A DNA stretch of 64,000 nt from assembly GCA_038526915.1 (NCBI GenBank), contig JBCBGF010000005.1:124001-188000 (forward strand). The letters run 5' to 3'. The notes under the pieces were generated by a model, which had not been told where the DNA came from, ran no database searches, and was given only the letters and a program-made list of their open reading frames with translations. The position numbers were made by a program, and so were the translations under genes. This stretch comes from JBCBGF01 sp038526915. GTDB taxonomy: Bacteria > Pseudomonadota > Alphaproteobacteria > Rhodobacterales > Rhodobacteraceae. Every line of letters starts with the position of its first letter. Within the stretch, counting starts at the first letter, position 1. This document shows, piece after piece, positions 1 to 7,510 of this stretch.

Positions 1-436
1 TGCCGTCGTGATGGGCAACCGGCACGGCAATCGCCTGGCCCGCCGTATAGCCTGCAGTAAACGCGCTGTCGGTGGTCTCGACCGTCATCGACACGGTGCG
101 GCAGACGAACTTCAACGCAGCATTGCGCATCAGAACACCGGGCAGCAGGCCGGTTTCGGTCAACACCTGAAACCCGTTGCAGATGCCCAGAACAAATCCC
201 CCGCGCCCCGCATGCTCCCGCAAGGCCGCAATGATGGGCGAGCGGGCCGCAATCGCCCCGCAGCGAAGGTAATCGCCATAAGAAAACCCGCCAGGAACGC
301 CCACCAGATCAACGCCGTCCGGCAAGGCGATCTTTTTGTGCCAGACCATGGTGACATCCATACCAGCCCCTTCCAGGGCAACGGCAAGATCCCGATCACA
401 GTTCGACCCGGGGAAGACAAGAACAGCGGCTTTCAT
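1..436 (-). CDS. purQ: Phosphoribosylformylglycinamidine synthase subunit PurQ (partial, C-terminus off the left edge)
   Basis: Glutaminase subunit of the three-part FGAM synthase (PurL, PurQ, PurS), which supplies ammonia from glutamine in cytosolic purine synthesis. The reading frame begins MKAAVLVFPGSNCDRDL and carries the class I amidotransferase nucleophile region GICNGFQVL (Cys at about residue 88) after the GGFSYGDYLRCG segment, both typical of PurQ. About 145 codons are present of the usual 220-230, so the His/Glu part of the triad lies outside the window. The start ATG at 436 matches the family start. It is the last member of a minus-strand purC-purS-purQ series that is interrupted here by an alcohol dehydrogenase and the arsR/DUF6428 pair. 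The identification is secure. Confidence 0.96.
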   Translation of the reverse strand, partial: MKAAVLVFPGSNCDRDLAVALEGAGMDVTMVWHKKIALPDGVDLVGVPGGFSYGDYLRCGAIAARSPIIAALREHAGRGGFVLGICNGFQVLTETGLLPGVLMRNAALKFVCRTVSMTVETTDSAFTAGYTAGQAIAVPVAHHDG

Positions 437-488
437 GGCCTCGGGTATGCCGCGTCGCGGCGCGCGACGCCAGTGGAAATCGCGGTCT

Positions 489-977
489 CTACGAACAGCA
501 CGCCGACGCAGCAGGCTTTGGACCGCAACAGACCGATGCAAGCGGCCCAAAGGCGCGCGTGGCCGGTTTGCACACCGCCCGTTCCGGCGCAAGTACAACC
601 TTCACACCCTCGGCCCCCGCCATCACCCGGTCGACCGCGAACAGGCTAAGGCCCGCGTTTCCCAGCGCGAACTCCACCCGCAGCGGAGCATCGCCCAACC
701 CGTCAACCTGCGCCAGGGACGCTTCGGCAATCGCGCGAAACTTCCCCACAGCCATATGGGATCTGCCGTGCCCCTCCATCAGCTGCATCACCGCCTCGCG
801 CCACATACTCACTTTGCCGCCGCAGTCGATGCCGGTGACATCCGCCTGCCGAAACTCGGTGACGTGATATCCCGGCCCAATCGCCCCTTGCGCCGCTTCA
901 AAGATCAGCGCTGCATCCCCACGGGTCCCATGCAGCTCACCAAGCAGGTCTTCCAATGTCATCGGACAGCCTTCCAT
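489..977 (-). CDS. DUF6428 family protein with CC-x8-CC tail
   Basis: About 162 residues, reading EDLLGELHGTRGDAALIFEAA near the start. It resembles the DUF6428 family found beside ArsR regulators; its function is unknown to me. I chose the ATG at 977 because a GGAG lies six bases upstream; an ATG at 962, also preceded by a GGAAGG-like sequence, is possible. The gene is divergent from arsR, and its start codon lies inside the left palindromic operator (976-995), so ArsR binding should block its expression directly. The C-terminus ends CC-GPKPAASA-CC-S, matching a dicysteine pair in the neighbouring ArsR protein with the same eight-residue spacing. This suggests metal, metalloid or sulfane-sulfur chemistry, but that is inference. 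Confidence 0.7.
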   Translation of the reverse strand: MEGCPMTLEDLLGELHGTRGDAALIFEAAQGAIGPGYHVTEFRQADVTGIDCGGKVSMWREAVMQLMEGHGRSHMAVGKFRAIAEASLAQVDGLGDAPLRVEFALGNAGLSLFAVDRVMAGAEGVKVVLAPERAVCKPATRAFGPLASVCCGPKPAASACCS

Positions 978-995
978 TTCAACTCCACTTGAAAT
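976..995. promoter_or_regulatory. Left ArsR-type palindromic operator
   Basis: Perfect inverted repeat ATTTCAA-N6-TTGAAAT. It covers the start codon region of the DUF6428 gene. An identical-arm copy lies 43 bp to the right. Palindromes of this size, AT-rich and next to an ArsR gene, are typical winged-helix ArsR targets. Confidence 0.7.
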
Positions 996-1018
996 AACCA
1001 TGGCTGGAAATCAACATC

Positions 1019-1038
1019 ATTTCAAGTGTGATTGAAAT
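1019..1038. promoter_or_regulatory. Right ArsR-type palindromic operator
   Basis: Second perfect ATTTCAA-N6-TTGAAAT palindrome, ending on the base before the arsR ATG. The arms are identical to the left copy and the spacers differ. The centre-to-centre distance of 43 bp is about four helical turns, so two dimers could bind the same face of the DNA. Confidence 0.7.
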
Positions 1039-1371
1039 ATGAAAGAACCTGACGCGCTGACCCTCTTGGGATCGCTGGCAAACCCCGCCCGCCTGTCGGC
1101 CATCCGCGCCCTTGTGCGGGCGGGTCCCGAGGGCTTACCGGCCGGCACGGTCGCAAAGGCAATGTCGGCCAGCCCATCACAGGCCTCTTTCCACTTGGCA
1201 AACCTCGCCAACGCGGGCCTCGTCACCTCAGAACGCCACGCCCGCGAAATCCGCTACCGCATCGCATACGAACGGATCGGTGCGCTGATCGATTACCTGT
1301 TTCATGACTGCTGTGCGGGTGATCCCGCGCTCAGCGCCTGCTGCACCCTGCCGCTAAAGCGCAAGCGCTAA
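1039..1371 (+). CDS. ArsR-family transcriptional regulator
   Basis: A 110-residue winged-helix repressor: an ALTLLGSLANPARLSAIRAL opening helix, the recognition region SPSQASFHLANLANAGLV (about residues 45-62), then the wing strand around ARE-IRYRIA. A C-terminal pair of dicysteines (residues 91-92 and 101-102) could bind arsenite, a metal or persulfide, as in ArsR, CmtR or SqrR/BigR types, but the ligand cannot be told. The ATG directly abuts an operator palindrome and has no Shine-Dalgarno sequence, so translation may be leaderless. Divergent to the DUF6428 gene and convergent with the alcohol dehydrogenase, whose stop codon it overlaps by 3 nt. Confidence 0.88.
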   Translation: MKEPDALTLLGSLANPARLSAIRALVRAGPEGLPAGTVAKAMSASPSQASFHLANLANAGLVTSERHAREIRYRIAYERIGALIDYLFHDCCAGDPALSACCTLPLKRKR

Positions 1372-2405
1372 CCGGCGAAATCCGTCACCACCGCTACCCC
1401 CGGCGGGGTCGGCCCATTGAACGCCCGCAACTCATCCGAGACGCCCGGCAACCCGATCTCCCGCGCGATCATCGGCGTCATATCCACGCGCCCCGTCTCG
1501 ATCAGGCCCAGAAGCGAAGGGTATTTCCACGACGGCATCCCGCGGGTCCCATAAAGCGCGAGGTTGCCCTGATAGACCGCGCTCATGTTGATCTCCATCC
1601 GCGCAGTATGGCCAACCGGCATCCCCACCTGCACATGCCGCCCCAGCGGGCGCAGACACTCGATCGAGGCATTGGTGGTCTGGGGAATGCCCAGCGCCTC
1701 GATGCTCACATGCGCGCCGCCGCCCGTGATCTCGCGGATTCGCTCTGCCGTACCACCCTCACGCGCATCCACCGCAGCTTCGGCGCCCAAGCCCATGGCG
1801 TGGCTCAGCTTTTCGGCGACCACGTCGACAACCACCACCCGCGCACCCATCGCACGCCCCAGGATCAGGCAGGCCAGTCCAATGCCCCCTGTCCCATGCA
1901 CCGCCATCCATTCCCCCGGCTGCAACGCCGCGCGGCCCGTCAGCGCATGCCAAGCCGTCGTCACCCGGCATCCCAGCCCCGCCGCCACCGTGGGCGACAG
2001 GCTCTCAGGCAACCGCGCCAAGTTATGGTCAAACGGCACCGCCACATATTCCGCAAAAGCCCCAGGCTCGATAAACCCCGGCAAACGCTGGTTCGGACAG
2101 GTGTTGGAGTGCCCCGACTGGCAGGACGGACAGGCCCCGCAGGCCAGAATAAACGGCGCGACCAGCACATCGCCAACCGCATAAGTCGCCCGTGGCCCGG
2201 CTTCCACCACCTCACCGCAATACTCATGGCCGCCGATCTGGCCCGGTTTCACGCGCGGGTGTTCGCCCACCCAGCCATGCCAGTCCGACCGGCACACGCC
2301 GCAAGCCAGCACCTTCAGGACCACCCCATCCTCGGGGCACACCGGCGCAGGCACATCCTCGATCGACAGATCCGCGTTGTACTCCCGCAGAACCGCCGCC
2401 CGCAT
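1368..2405 (-). CDS. Zinc-dependent alcohol dehydrogenase family protein
   Basis: Medium-chain dehydrogenase/reductase of about 345 residues. Catalytic zinc ligands are in ACGVCRSDWHGW (Cys) and GGHEYCGEV (His/Glu). A structural zinc site is ACGACPSCQSGHSNTC. The Rossmann motif is GTGGIGLA around residue 172. It should oxidise an alcohol or reduce an aldehyde with NAD(P); the substrate is not readable from sequence. The ATG at 2405 shares a base with the purS stop (TGATG), implying translational coupling to the purine operon; a GTG one codon earlier is also possible. An ADH inside purC-purS-purQ is unusual. The 3' end meets arsR tail to tail. Confidence 0.9.
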   Translation of the reverse strand: MRAAVLREYNADLSIEDVPAPVCPEDGVVLKVLACGVCRSDWHGWVGEHPRVKPGQIGGHEYCGEVVEAGPRATYAVGDVLVAPFILACGACPSCQSGHSNTCPNQRLPGFIEPGAFAEYVAVPFDHNLARLPESLSPTVAAGLGCRVTTAWHALTGRAALQPGEWMAVHGTGGIGLACLILGRAMGARVVVVDVVAEKLSHAMGLGAEAAVDAREGGTAERIREITGGGAHVSIEALGIPQTTNASIECLRPLGRHVQVGMPVGHTARMEINMSAVYQGNLALYGTRGMPSWKYPSLLGLIETGRVDMTPMIAREIGLPGVSDELRAFNGPTPPGVAVVTDFAG

Positions 2406-2635
2406 CACAGCATCTCGACGCGGTAGCTTTCGATGACGGTGTTGGCGAGCAGCTTTTCACACATCTCGGCCACGGTCGCCTCACTCGTCCCATCCGCCAG
2501 GTCCAGCTCGATCACCTTGCCCTGGCGCACGCCCTGAACGCCCTCAAAGCCCAATGTGCCCAGTGCATGCCGCACCGCCTCACCCTGCGGATCCAGAACC
2601 CCGTTCTTCAGCATCACATGCACCCGTGCCTTCAC
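2405..2635 (-). CDS. purS: Phosphoribosylformylglycinamidine synthase subunit PurS
   Basis: Small subunit that bridges PurL and PurQ in FGAM synthase. The protein of about 76 residues begins VKARVHVMLKNGVLDPQGEA, characteristic of PurS, and has the usual length. I chose the GTG at 2635 by family alignment; an in-frame GTG at 2650 would add five unsupported residues. The GTG overlaps the TGA of a 13-codon micro-ORF (GTGA), and the purS stop overlaps the ADH start. Both junctions suggest coupled translation. It follows purC at 52 nt. Confidence 0.95.
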   Translation of the reverse strand: MKARVHVMLKNGVLDPQGEAVRHALGTLGFEGVQGVRQGKVIELDLADGTSEATVAEMCEKLLANTVIESYRVEML

Positions 2636-2673
2636 GCGCCCCGCCCCCACTTCTTCTTGTCAAAAATACGCAT
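2632..2673 (-). CDS. Possible 13-residue leader peptide MRIFDKKKWGRGA before purS
   Basis: An ATG-initiated micro-ORF in the purC-purS gap whose TGA overlaps the purS GTG. It is built on a GCATGCGTATTTT-type repeat that recurs at 38141-38162, so it may be a dispersed DNA element that happens to encode a peptide. No strong ribosome binding site is visible. Confidence 0.3.
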   Translation of the reverse strand: MRIFDKKKWGRGA

Positions 2674-2687
2674 GCACCACCGGTCGC

Positions 2688-3449
2688 TCAATTGATCAGC
2701 GTGGGCTTTGTGGTGTGCGTCACGTTTGACGGCAACACGCCCAGACGCCGCGCCACCTCGGTGTAGGCGTCGTTGAGCGAGCCCAGATCGCGCCGGAACA
2801 CATCCTTGTCGAGCTTCTGGCCCGTCTCGATATCCCACAGGCGGCAGCTGTCGGGGCTGATCTCATCGGCCACCACCAACCGCTGGTAATCGCCGTCCCA
2901 GACCCGCCCGATCTCGATCTTGAAGTCCACAAGCTTGATCCCGACGGCCAACATGCACCCCGACAGGAAGTCATTCACCCGCAGCGCCAGCGCCACCATA
3001 TCGTCCAGATCCTGCTGACCGGCCCAGCCAAAGGCGATGATGTGCTCTTCGCTCACCAGCGGATCGCCCAGGGCATCATCCTTCAGGCAGAACTCAACGA
3101 TCGGGCGCGGCAGGGCTGTGCCCTCCTGAATCCCCAACCGTTCGCTCATCGATCCGGCGGCATAGTTGCGCACGATGACTTCCAGCGGGATGATCTCGAC
3201 CGACCGGATCAGCTGTTCACGCATGTTCAGCCGTTTGATGAAATGGGTGGGCACACCGATCTGCCCCAGCCCCTTCATGAAGAACTCGCTCAGGCGGTTG
3301 TTCAGCACCCCCTTGCCGTCGATCACGTCCTTTTTCTGGGCGTTGAAGGCGGTGGCATCGTCCTTGAAATACTGTACCAGGGTGCCTGGCTCGGGGCCTT
3401 CATACAGGATCTTCGCCTTCCCCTCGTAAACCTTTTTGCGGCGTGCCAT
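2688..3449 (-). CDS. purC: Phosphoribosylaminoimidazole-succinocarboxamide synthase (SAICAR synthetase)
   Basis: ATP-dependent ligation of aspartate to CAIR in de novo purine synthesis. The 253-residue protein starts MARRKKVYEGKAKILYEG and contains the SAICAR synthetase signatures VEIIPLEVIVRNYAAGS and VDFKIEIGR. The start at 3449 has GGAGAG seven bases upstream. The reading frame stays open far upstream, but the extension is not protein-like and the length from 3449 is exactly that of PurC. First gene of the minus-strand pur series, divergent from the ATPase inhibitor gene. Confidence 0.97.
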   Translation of the reverse strand: MARRKKVYEGKAKILYEGPEPGTLVQYFKDDATAFNAQKKDVIDGKGVLNNRLSEFFMKGLGQIGVPTHFIKRLNMREQLIRSVEIIPLEVIVRNYAAGSMSERLGIQEGTALPRPIVEFCLKDDALGDPLVSEEHIIAFGWAGQQDLDDMVALALRVNDFLSGCMLAVGIKLVDFKIEIGRVWDGDYQRLVVADEISPDSCRLWDIETGQKLDKDVFRRDLGSLNDAYTEVARRLGVLPSNVTHTTKPTLIN

Positions 3450-3648
3450 GAGCTCTCCAAACGGTGCGTGCGCGCTGAGGCCAAACCCCGCGCGCGTTGC
3501 GGCGTTGCATAGGCTATCTCCGCCGCCCCGGCAAGCGCCCGCGGGCCGTGCCAGCCGCGCATGGGCCGCTCCGCTTTGTCCACTTGCAGGTTTGGGGTCA
3601 GGCCGCCATATACGCATAACAGCTTTGCAACCGCAGGAGACCGAGAGA

Positions 3649-3969
3649 GTGACCACCTTCGACGATCGCGAGAGCGCTTTTGAAAACAAGTTTGCCCACG
3701 ACGCCGAGATGCAGTTCAAGGCCGAGGCGCGCACCAACAAACTGCTGGGTCTTTGGGCGGCGGAGCTTTTGGGCCTCGAAGGGGCGGCGGCAGACAGCTA
3801 CGCCAAGGACGTGGTCAAGGCCGACTTCGAGGAAGCGGGCCACGAGGATGTTATTCGCAAGGTTGCCGGCGATCTGGGCGACAAGGCCACAGCCGATGAA
3901 ATTCGGGCCAAACGCGCGGCGTGTGCGGCCGAGGCCAAGGCGCAAATCATGTCAGAGACGCCCGGCTAA
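3649..3969 (+). CDS. F1-ATPase inhibitor subunit zeta (DUF1476)
   Basis: A 106-residue protein starting with GTG, preceded by AGGAG. DUF1476 proteins are the alphaproteobacterial F1Fo-ATPase inhibitor zeta subunit, described in Paracoccus, which enters the F1 rotor through its N-terminal segment and stops ATP hydrolysis. Visible hallmarks are the TTFDDRESAFENKFAHD N-terminus, FKAEARTNKLLGLWAA, and the C-terminal helices with DVIRKVAGDL. Monocistronic in appearance. Confidence 0.88.
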   Translation: MTTFDDRESAFENKFAHDAEMQFKAEARTNKLLGLWAAELLGLEGAAADSYAKDVVKADFEEAGHEDVIRKVAGDLGDKATADEIRAKRAACAAEAKAQIMSETPG

Positions 3970-3983
3970 ACCTGAGCACTTTT

Positions 3984-4005
3984 CATAATTTTAATGATGA
4001 TTATG
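3984..4005. promoter_or_regulatory. AT-rich inverted repeat upstream of the homocysteine methyltransferase gene
   Basis: CATAAT-N10-ATTATG, a 6-bp-arm palindrome 87 bp before the start codon, placed where a regulator site could act. The regulator is unknown. Confidence 0.35.
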
Positions 4006-4010
4006 TGTTT

Positions 4011-4039
4011 GCCTCATGACTGCCGGCGTGGCATGAGGC
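4011..4039 (+). promoter_or_regulatory. Leader hairpin before the homocysteine methyltransferase gene
   Basis: GCCTCATG, a 13-nt loop, then CATGAGGC: an 8-bp perfect stem with no T-tract after it, so not an obvious terminator. It may be part of a structured 5' leader. It does not match the SAM-II, SAM/SAH, SAH or cobalamin riboswitch sequences that I can recall. Confidence 0.35.
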
Positions 4040-4091
4040 TGACCGAGGGGTGTGGTGCGTGCTGCGGCCCGAGTTGAGTTGAAGAGGTCGC

Positions 4092-5108
4092 ATGCCTGAC
4101 GCGTTGTCCACGTTACTTTCCGAACGCGACTGGCTTTTGGCCGACGGCGCCACTGGCACCAACCTGTTCAACATGGGGCTGGCTTCGGGCGATGCACCAG
4201 AGTTCTGGAACGTCGACCGGCCCGACGACATCCGCCGCCTCTATTCCGGCGCGATCGACGCAGGCTCTGACCTGTTTCTCACAAACACCTTCGGCGGCAA
4301 CGCCTCCCGGCTGGCGCTTCATGACGGCCAGTCCCGCGTGCATGAACTGAACCGCGCCGGCGCAGAGATCGGTCGTGAATTGGCCGATGCCTCGGGCCGT
4401 ACGATTGTCGTTGCGGGCTCTGTCGGCCCAACGGGCGAAATCATGGCCCCGATGGGTTCACTGACCCACGAATTGGCCGTCGAGATGTTCCATGAACAGG
4501 CCGAGGGCCTGAAGGCCGGTGGCGCAGATGTGCTCTGGGTCGAAACCATCAGCGCGCCTGAGGAATACAAGGCCGCGGCCGAGGCTGCCGCTTTGGCCGG
4601 GATGCCCTGGTGCGGCACGATGAGCTTTGACACCGCGGGGCGCACGATGATGGGCATGACCTCTGCCGCGATGGCCGCCATGGTGGAAAAGCTCGACCAC
4701 GCCCCCCTGGCCTTCGGCGCGAACTGCGGCGTCGGCGCATCGGATCTGTTGCGCACGGTGCAGGGCTTTGCCGCCCAGGGGACTGAGCGCCCGGTCATTG
4801 CCAAGGGCAATGCGGGTATCCCAAAATACCACGATGGCCACATTCACTATGACGGCACGCCGGAACTGATGGCCGACTATGCCGTGCTGGCACGTGACAG
4901 CGGGGCCCGCATCATCGGCGGGTGCTGCGGCACCACGCCCGAGCATCTGGTGAAAATGCGTGAAAGCCTTGAGACGCATCCAAAGGGCCCCAGCCCCACG
5001 CTTGAGGCAATCACCACCGCGCTTGGGGCGTTCTCATCCGCCTCGGACGGGACCGACGGGGCCGAAACCCCCGTACGTACGCGTCGCCGTCGCCGGGCAC
5101 AGGGCTGA
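4092..5108 (+). CDS. bmt: Homocysteine S-methyltransferase family protein (BHMT-type)
   Basis: A 338-residue TIM-barrel zinc methyltransferase that moves a methyl group onto homocysteine to make methionine. Opening motif LADGATGTNLFNMGL, then LTNTFGGNASRL; zinc cysteines at NCG (Cys212) and GGCCGTTPEH (Cys278, Cys279). Usually annotated betaine-homocysteine methyltransferase. However, a free corrinoid protein is encoded 1.5 kb downstream, and in Phaeobacter such a pair forms part of a split B12-dependent methionine synthase (from memory), so the methyl donor may be methylcobalamin rather than betaine. The C-terminus ends in a basic RTRRRRRAQG tail. The start ATG follows GAAGAGG. The leader holds an inverted repeat and a hairpin. 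Confidence 0.88.
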   Translation: MPDALSTLLSERDWLLADGATGTNLFNMGLASGDAPEFWNVDRPDDIRRLYSGAIDAGSDLFLTNTFGGNASRLALHDGQSRVHELNRAGAEIGRELADASGRTIVVAGSVGPTGEIMAPMGSLTHELAVEMFHEQAEGLKAGGADVLWVETISAPEEYKAAAEAAALAGMPWCGTMSFDTAGRTMMGMTSAAMAAMVEKLDHAPLAFGANCGVGASDLLRTVQGFAAQGTERPVIAKGNAGIPKYHDGHIHYDGTPELMADYAVLARDSGARIIGGCCGTTPEHLVKMRESLETHPKGPSPTLEAITTALGAFSSASDGTDGAETPVRTRRRRRAQG

Positions 5109-5376
5109 CCCGCTAGATCCCGAAGAGCCGACTGCGTATAGGCGCGACCCAATAGAAAAGTCATACGCTTTGCGTCGGCCTATGAGCCAATGTGTGGTAT
5201 GCTTTCTCCTGAATAATCATCGCACAAACGAGGATGATCCGGCTCGGACGCAAGGGGTTTTCGCGGGTTCAGGGCCTTGCCTGCGCGTTTCCCGCGTCGC
5301 GACATTGCGGTGCCTCGCGCTGATACCACCCACATCCCGGGACGTGTTGGACCCTATTCAACCCAACCACCGAACC

Positions 5377-6459
5377 TTAAAACAACTCCAGCTGATCCCC
5401 TGCCCTCGGCGGCACCCGAAACAGATCGGTTCTGAGCGGTGGCAGCGTCTCCGCCAGGCCCAGTCGCCGCGTCGCAATCTGAAATCGGTGCGCGACCAGC
5501 TCTGCAAACGGCCCCTCGCCCCGCATCCGCTTGCCCCATTCCGGGTCATAGTCGCGCCCGCCATGTAGCGCGCGCACCCGGTTCATCACCCGCGCGGCCC
5601 GGTCGGGAAACGCCTCCTCCAGCCACTCGCGAAAGAGCGGCGCCACCTCAAGCGGCAGCCGCAACATCACCCAGCTTGCGGCAACGGCACCCGCGTCAGC
5701 GGCAGCCTCCAGGATCGCCTCCAATTCGTGGTCGGTCAGGGCGGGCACAACCGGCGACGGCATCACCCGAACCGGGATGCCCGCCGCACTCAACCGCTCA
5801 ATCGTCTGCAAGCGCCGCGCAGGATGCGGCACCCGAGGCTCCATCGCGCGCGACACGTTTGGATCGAGCGTCGTGATGGAGATCCCAACCCGCGCAAGGC
5901 CCGCCTTGGCCATCTCGCCCAGGATATCAATGTCACGTTCGATCAACGTTCCCTTGGTGACGATGCCAACGGGATGCCGGTGCGCCCACAACACCTCCAA
6001 AATCCGCCGCATGATGCCATAGCGCGCCTCGATCGGCTGATACGGGTCGGTGTTTGTCCCGATCGCGATCATCTCGGGCCGGTAGCTGGGTTTGCCGAGT
6101 TCGCGGGCCAGAACCTCAGGCGCCTCGGGCCGGGCTACCAGCCGCGTTTCAAAGTCCAAGCCCGGCGACAGGCCGAGCCAGGCATGGGACGGCCGCGCAA
6201 AGCAGTAGATGCAGCCGTGTTCGCACCCGCGATACGGGTTGATCGACCGATCAAAGTGCAAATCCGGCGAGGTATTGCGCGTGATGACCTTGCGCGGACG
6301 TTCCACGGTCACTTCCGTGCGCACCGGCGGCTGGGGGTCGTCTTGCGGCCAACCGTCATCAACTGGCGCCCGGCTCAACGCTTCATACCGGCCCACGCGG
6401 TTCGTTACGGCCCCTCGCCCGCGTCGCTGTTCGGCACGCAAATACCCATCCTGACCATC
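5377..6459 (-). CDS. PA0069-family radical SAM protein (spore-photoproduct-lyase-like)
   Basis: About 360 residues with the radical SAM cluster motif CEHGCIYCFARP (Cys79, 83, 86 from the chosen start), preceded by NPYRGC. It has the layout of the Rv2578c/PA0069 group, related to spore photoproduct lyase. The reaction is unknown. The start is uncertain: an ATG at 6459 or a TTG at 6480, neither with a clear ribosome site. It lies on the opposite strand between the homocysteine methyltransferase and the corrinoid protein. Confidence 0.85.
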   Translation of the reverse strand, partial: DGQDGYLRAEQRRGRGAVTNRVGRYEALSRAPVDDGWPQDDPQPPVRTEVTVERPRKVITRNTSPDLHFDRSINPYRGCEHGCIYCFARPSHAWLGLSPGLDFETRLVARPEAPEVLARELGKPSYRPEMIAIGTNTDPYQPIEARYGIMRRILEVLWAHRHPVGIVTKGTLIERDIDILGEMAKAGLARVGISITTLDPNVSRAMEPRVPHPARRLQTIERLSAAGIPVRVMPSPVVPALTDHELEAILEAAADAGAVAASWVMLRLPLEVAPLFREWLEEAFPDRAARVMNRVRALHGGRDYDPEWGKRMRGEGPFAELVAHRFQIATRRLGLAETLPPLRTDLFRVPPRAGDQLELF

Positions 6460-6660
6460 CATAAGCCGTTTATGGAACAAAGTAGGAACATTTTGAAGCC
6501 CCGGATATGGAAAACGCCATTTTTTCTTGTCACTTCACAGCATTAACGGCACATTGGTCGGAAGCGGCATGCCCCTTGTCGCAATCGGCCAAGTGTCGTT
6601 GGCGCAATATATCCATCACTCTAGGTATGATGGTCACATGCACCTCGCAGGAGCGCAGAT

Positions 6661-7365
6661 ATGTCTGATGAAGACGACGATATCGTCCTTTCCGAACTGC
6701 CGGATGACGAACTTGTCCAGCAAATGTTCGATGACCTCTACGATGGTCTGAAGGAAGAGATCGAGGAAGGTGTGAACATCCTGCTCGAACGCGGGTGGGC
6801 GCCCTATCGTATCTTGACCCAGGCACTTGTGGGCGGGATGAAAATCGTCGGCGACGACTTCCGCGACGGCATTCTGTTCGTGCCTGAGGTGCTTTTGGCC
6901 GCCAACGCGATGAAGGGCGGCATGGCCATCCTCAAGCCGCTTCTGGCTGAAACCGGCGCCCCACGCGTCGGCAAGATGGTAATCGGCACCGTCAAAGGCG
7001 ACATCCACGATATCGGCAAAAACCTCGTGTCGATGATGATGGAAGGCGCCGGGTTCGAAGTGGTCGATCTGGGTATCAACAACCCTGTCGAAAGCTATCT
7101 CGAAGCGTTGGAAACCGAAAAGCCCGATATCCTTGGCATGTCCGCCCTGCTGACCACAACGATGCCCTACATGAAGGTTGTCATTGATACGATGGTCGAA
7201 AAGGGCATCCGCGATGACTACACGGTGCTGGTGGGTGGGGCACCGCTGAACGAGGAATTTGGCAAGGCCATCGGTGCCGACGCCTATTGCCGGGATGCCG
7301 CTGTTGCCGTGGAAACCGCCAAGGAATTCATGGCCCGCAAGCACAACCAGCTGGCCGCCGGGTAA
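6661..7365 (+). CDS. Corrinoid-binding methyl carrier protein (MtbC/MtmC-like)
   Basis: A 234-residue protein with the B12-binding-2 four-helix cap (about 1-95), followed by a Rossmann-like cobalamin domain. The lower-axial histidine motif DIHDIGKN is at 114-121, SALLTTT at 161-167 and GGAPLN at 192-197. It carries a methylcobamide between partner methyltransferases. Start ATG with AGGAG eight bases before it. With the homocysteine methyltransferase upstream it could form two modules of a split methionine synthase; the folate-binding and reactivation parts are not in this window. Catabolic methyltransfer from a methylamine or betaine is the alternative. Confidence 0.92.
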   Translation: MSDEDDDIVLSELPDDELVQQMFDDLYDGLKEEIEEGVNILLERGWAPYRILTQALVGGMKIVGDDFRDGILFVPEVLLAANAMKGGMAILKPLLAETGAPRVGKMVIGTVKGDIHDIGKNLVSMMMEGAGFEVVDLGINNPVESYLEALETEKPDILGMSALLTTTMPYMKVVIDTMVEKGIRDDYTVLVGGAPLNEEFGKAIGADAYCRDAAVAVETAKEFMARKHNQLAAG

Positions 7366-7510
7366 TCAAACACAGCCACAGCACCACATTGGTGAAAATC
7401 CGCCGCTTTGGCCGCGGGGGGCCCTCCCCCCGATTTGCCCACGCGTTTTCCGCAGCTTATAGTCGCGCGATGCGCTATGGCGCAGTGGGCACAGGCCCCG
7501 AGACCGGGAC

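Noticed and set aside
3970..4091. SAM-type or cobalamin riboswitch before the homocysteine methyltransferase gene
   Set aside because: The hairpin and palindrome do not match the consensus sequences I can recall for SAM-II, SAM/SAH, SAH or cobalamin riboswitches.
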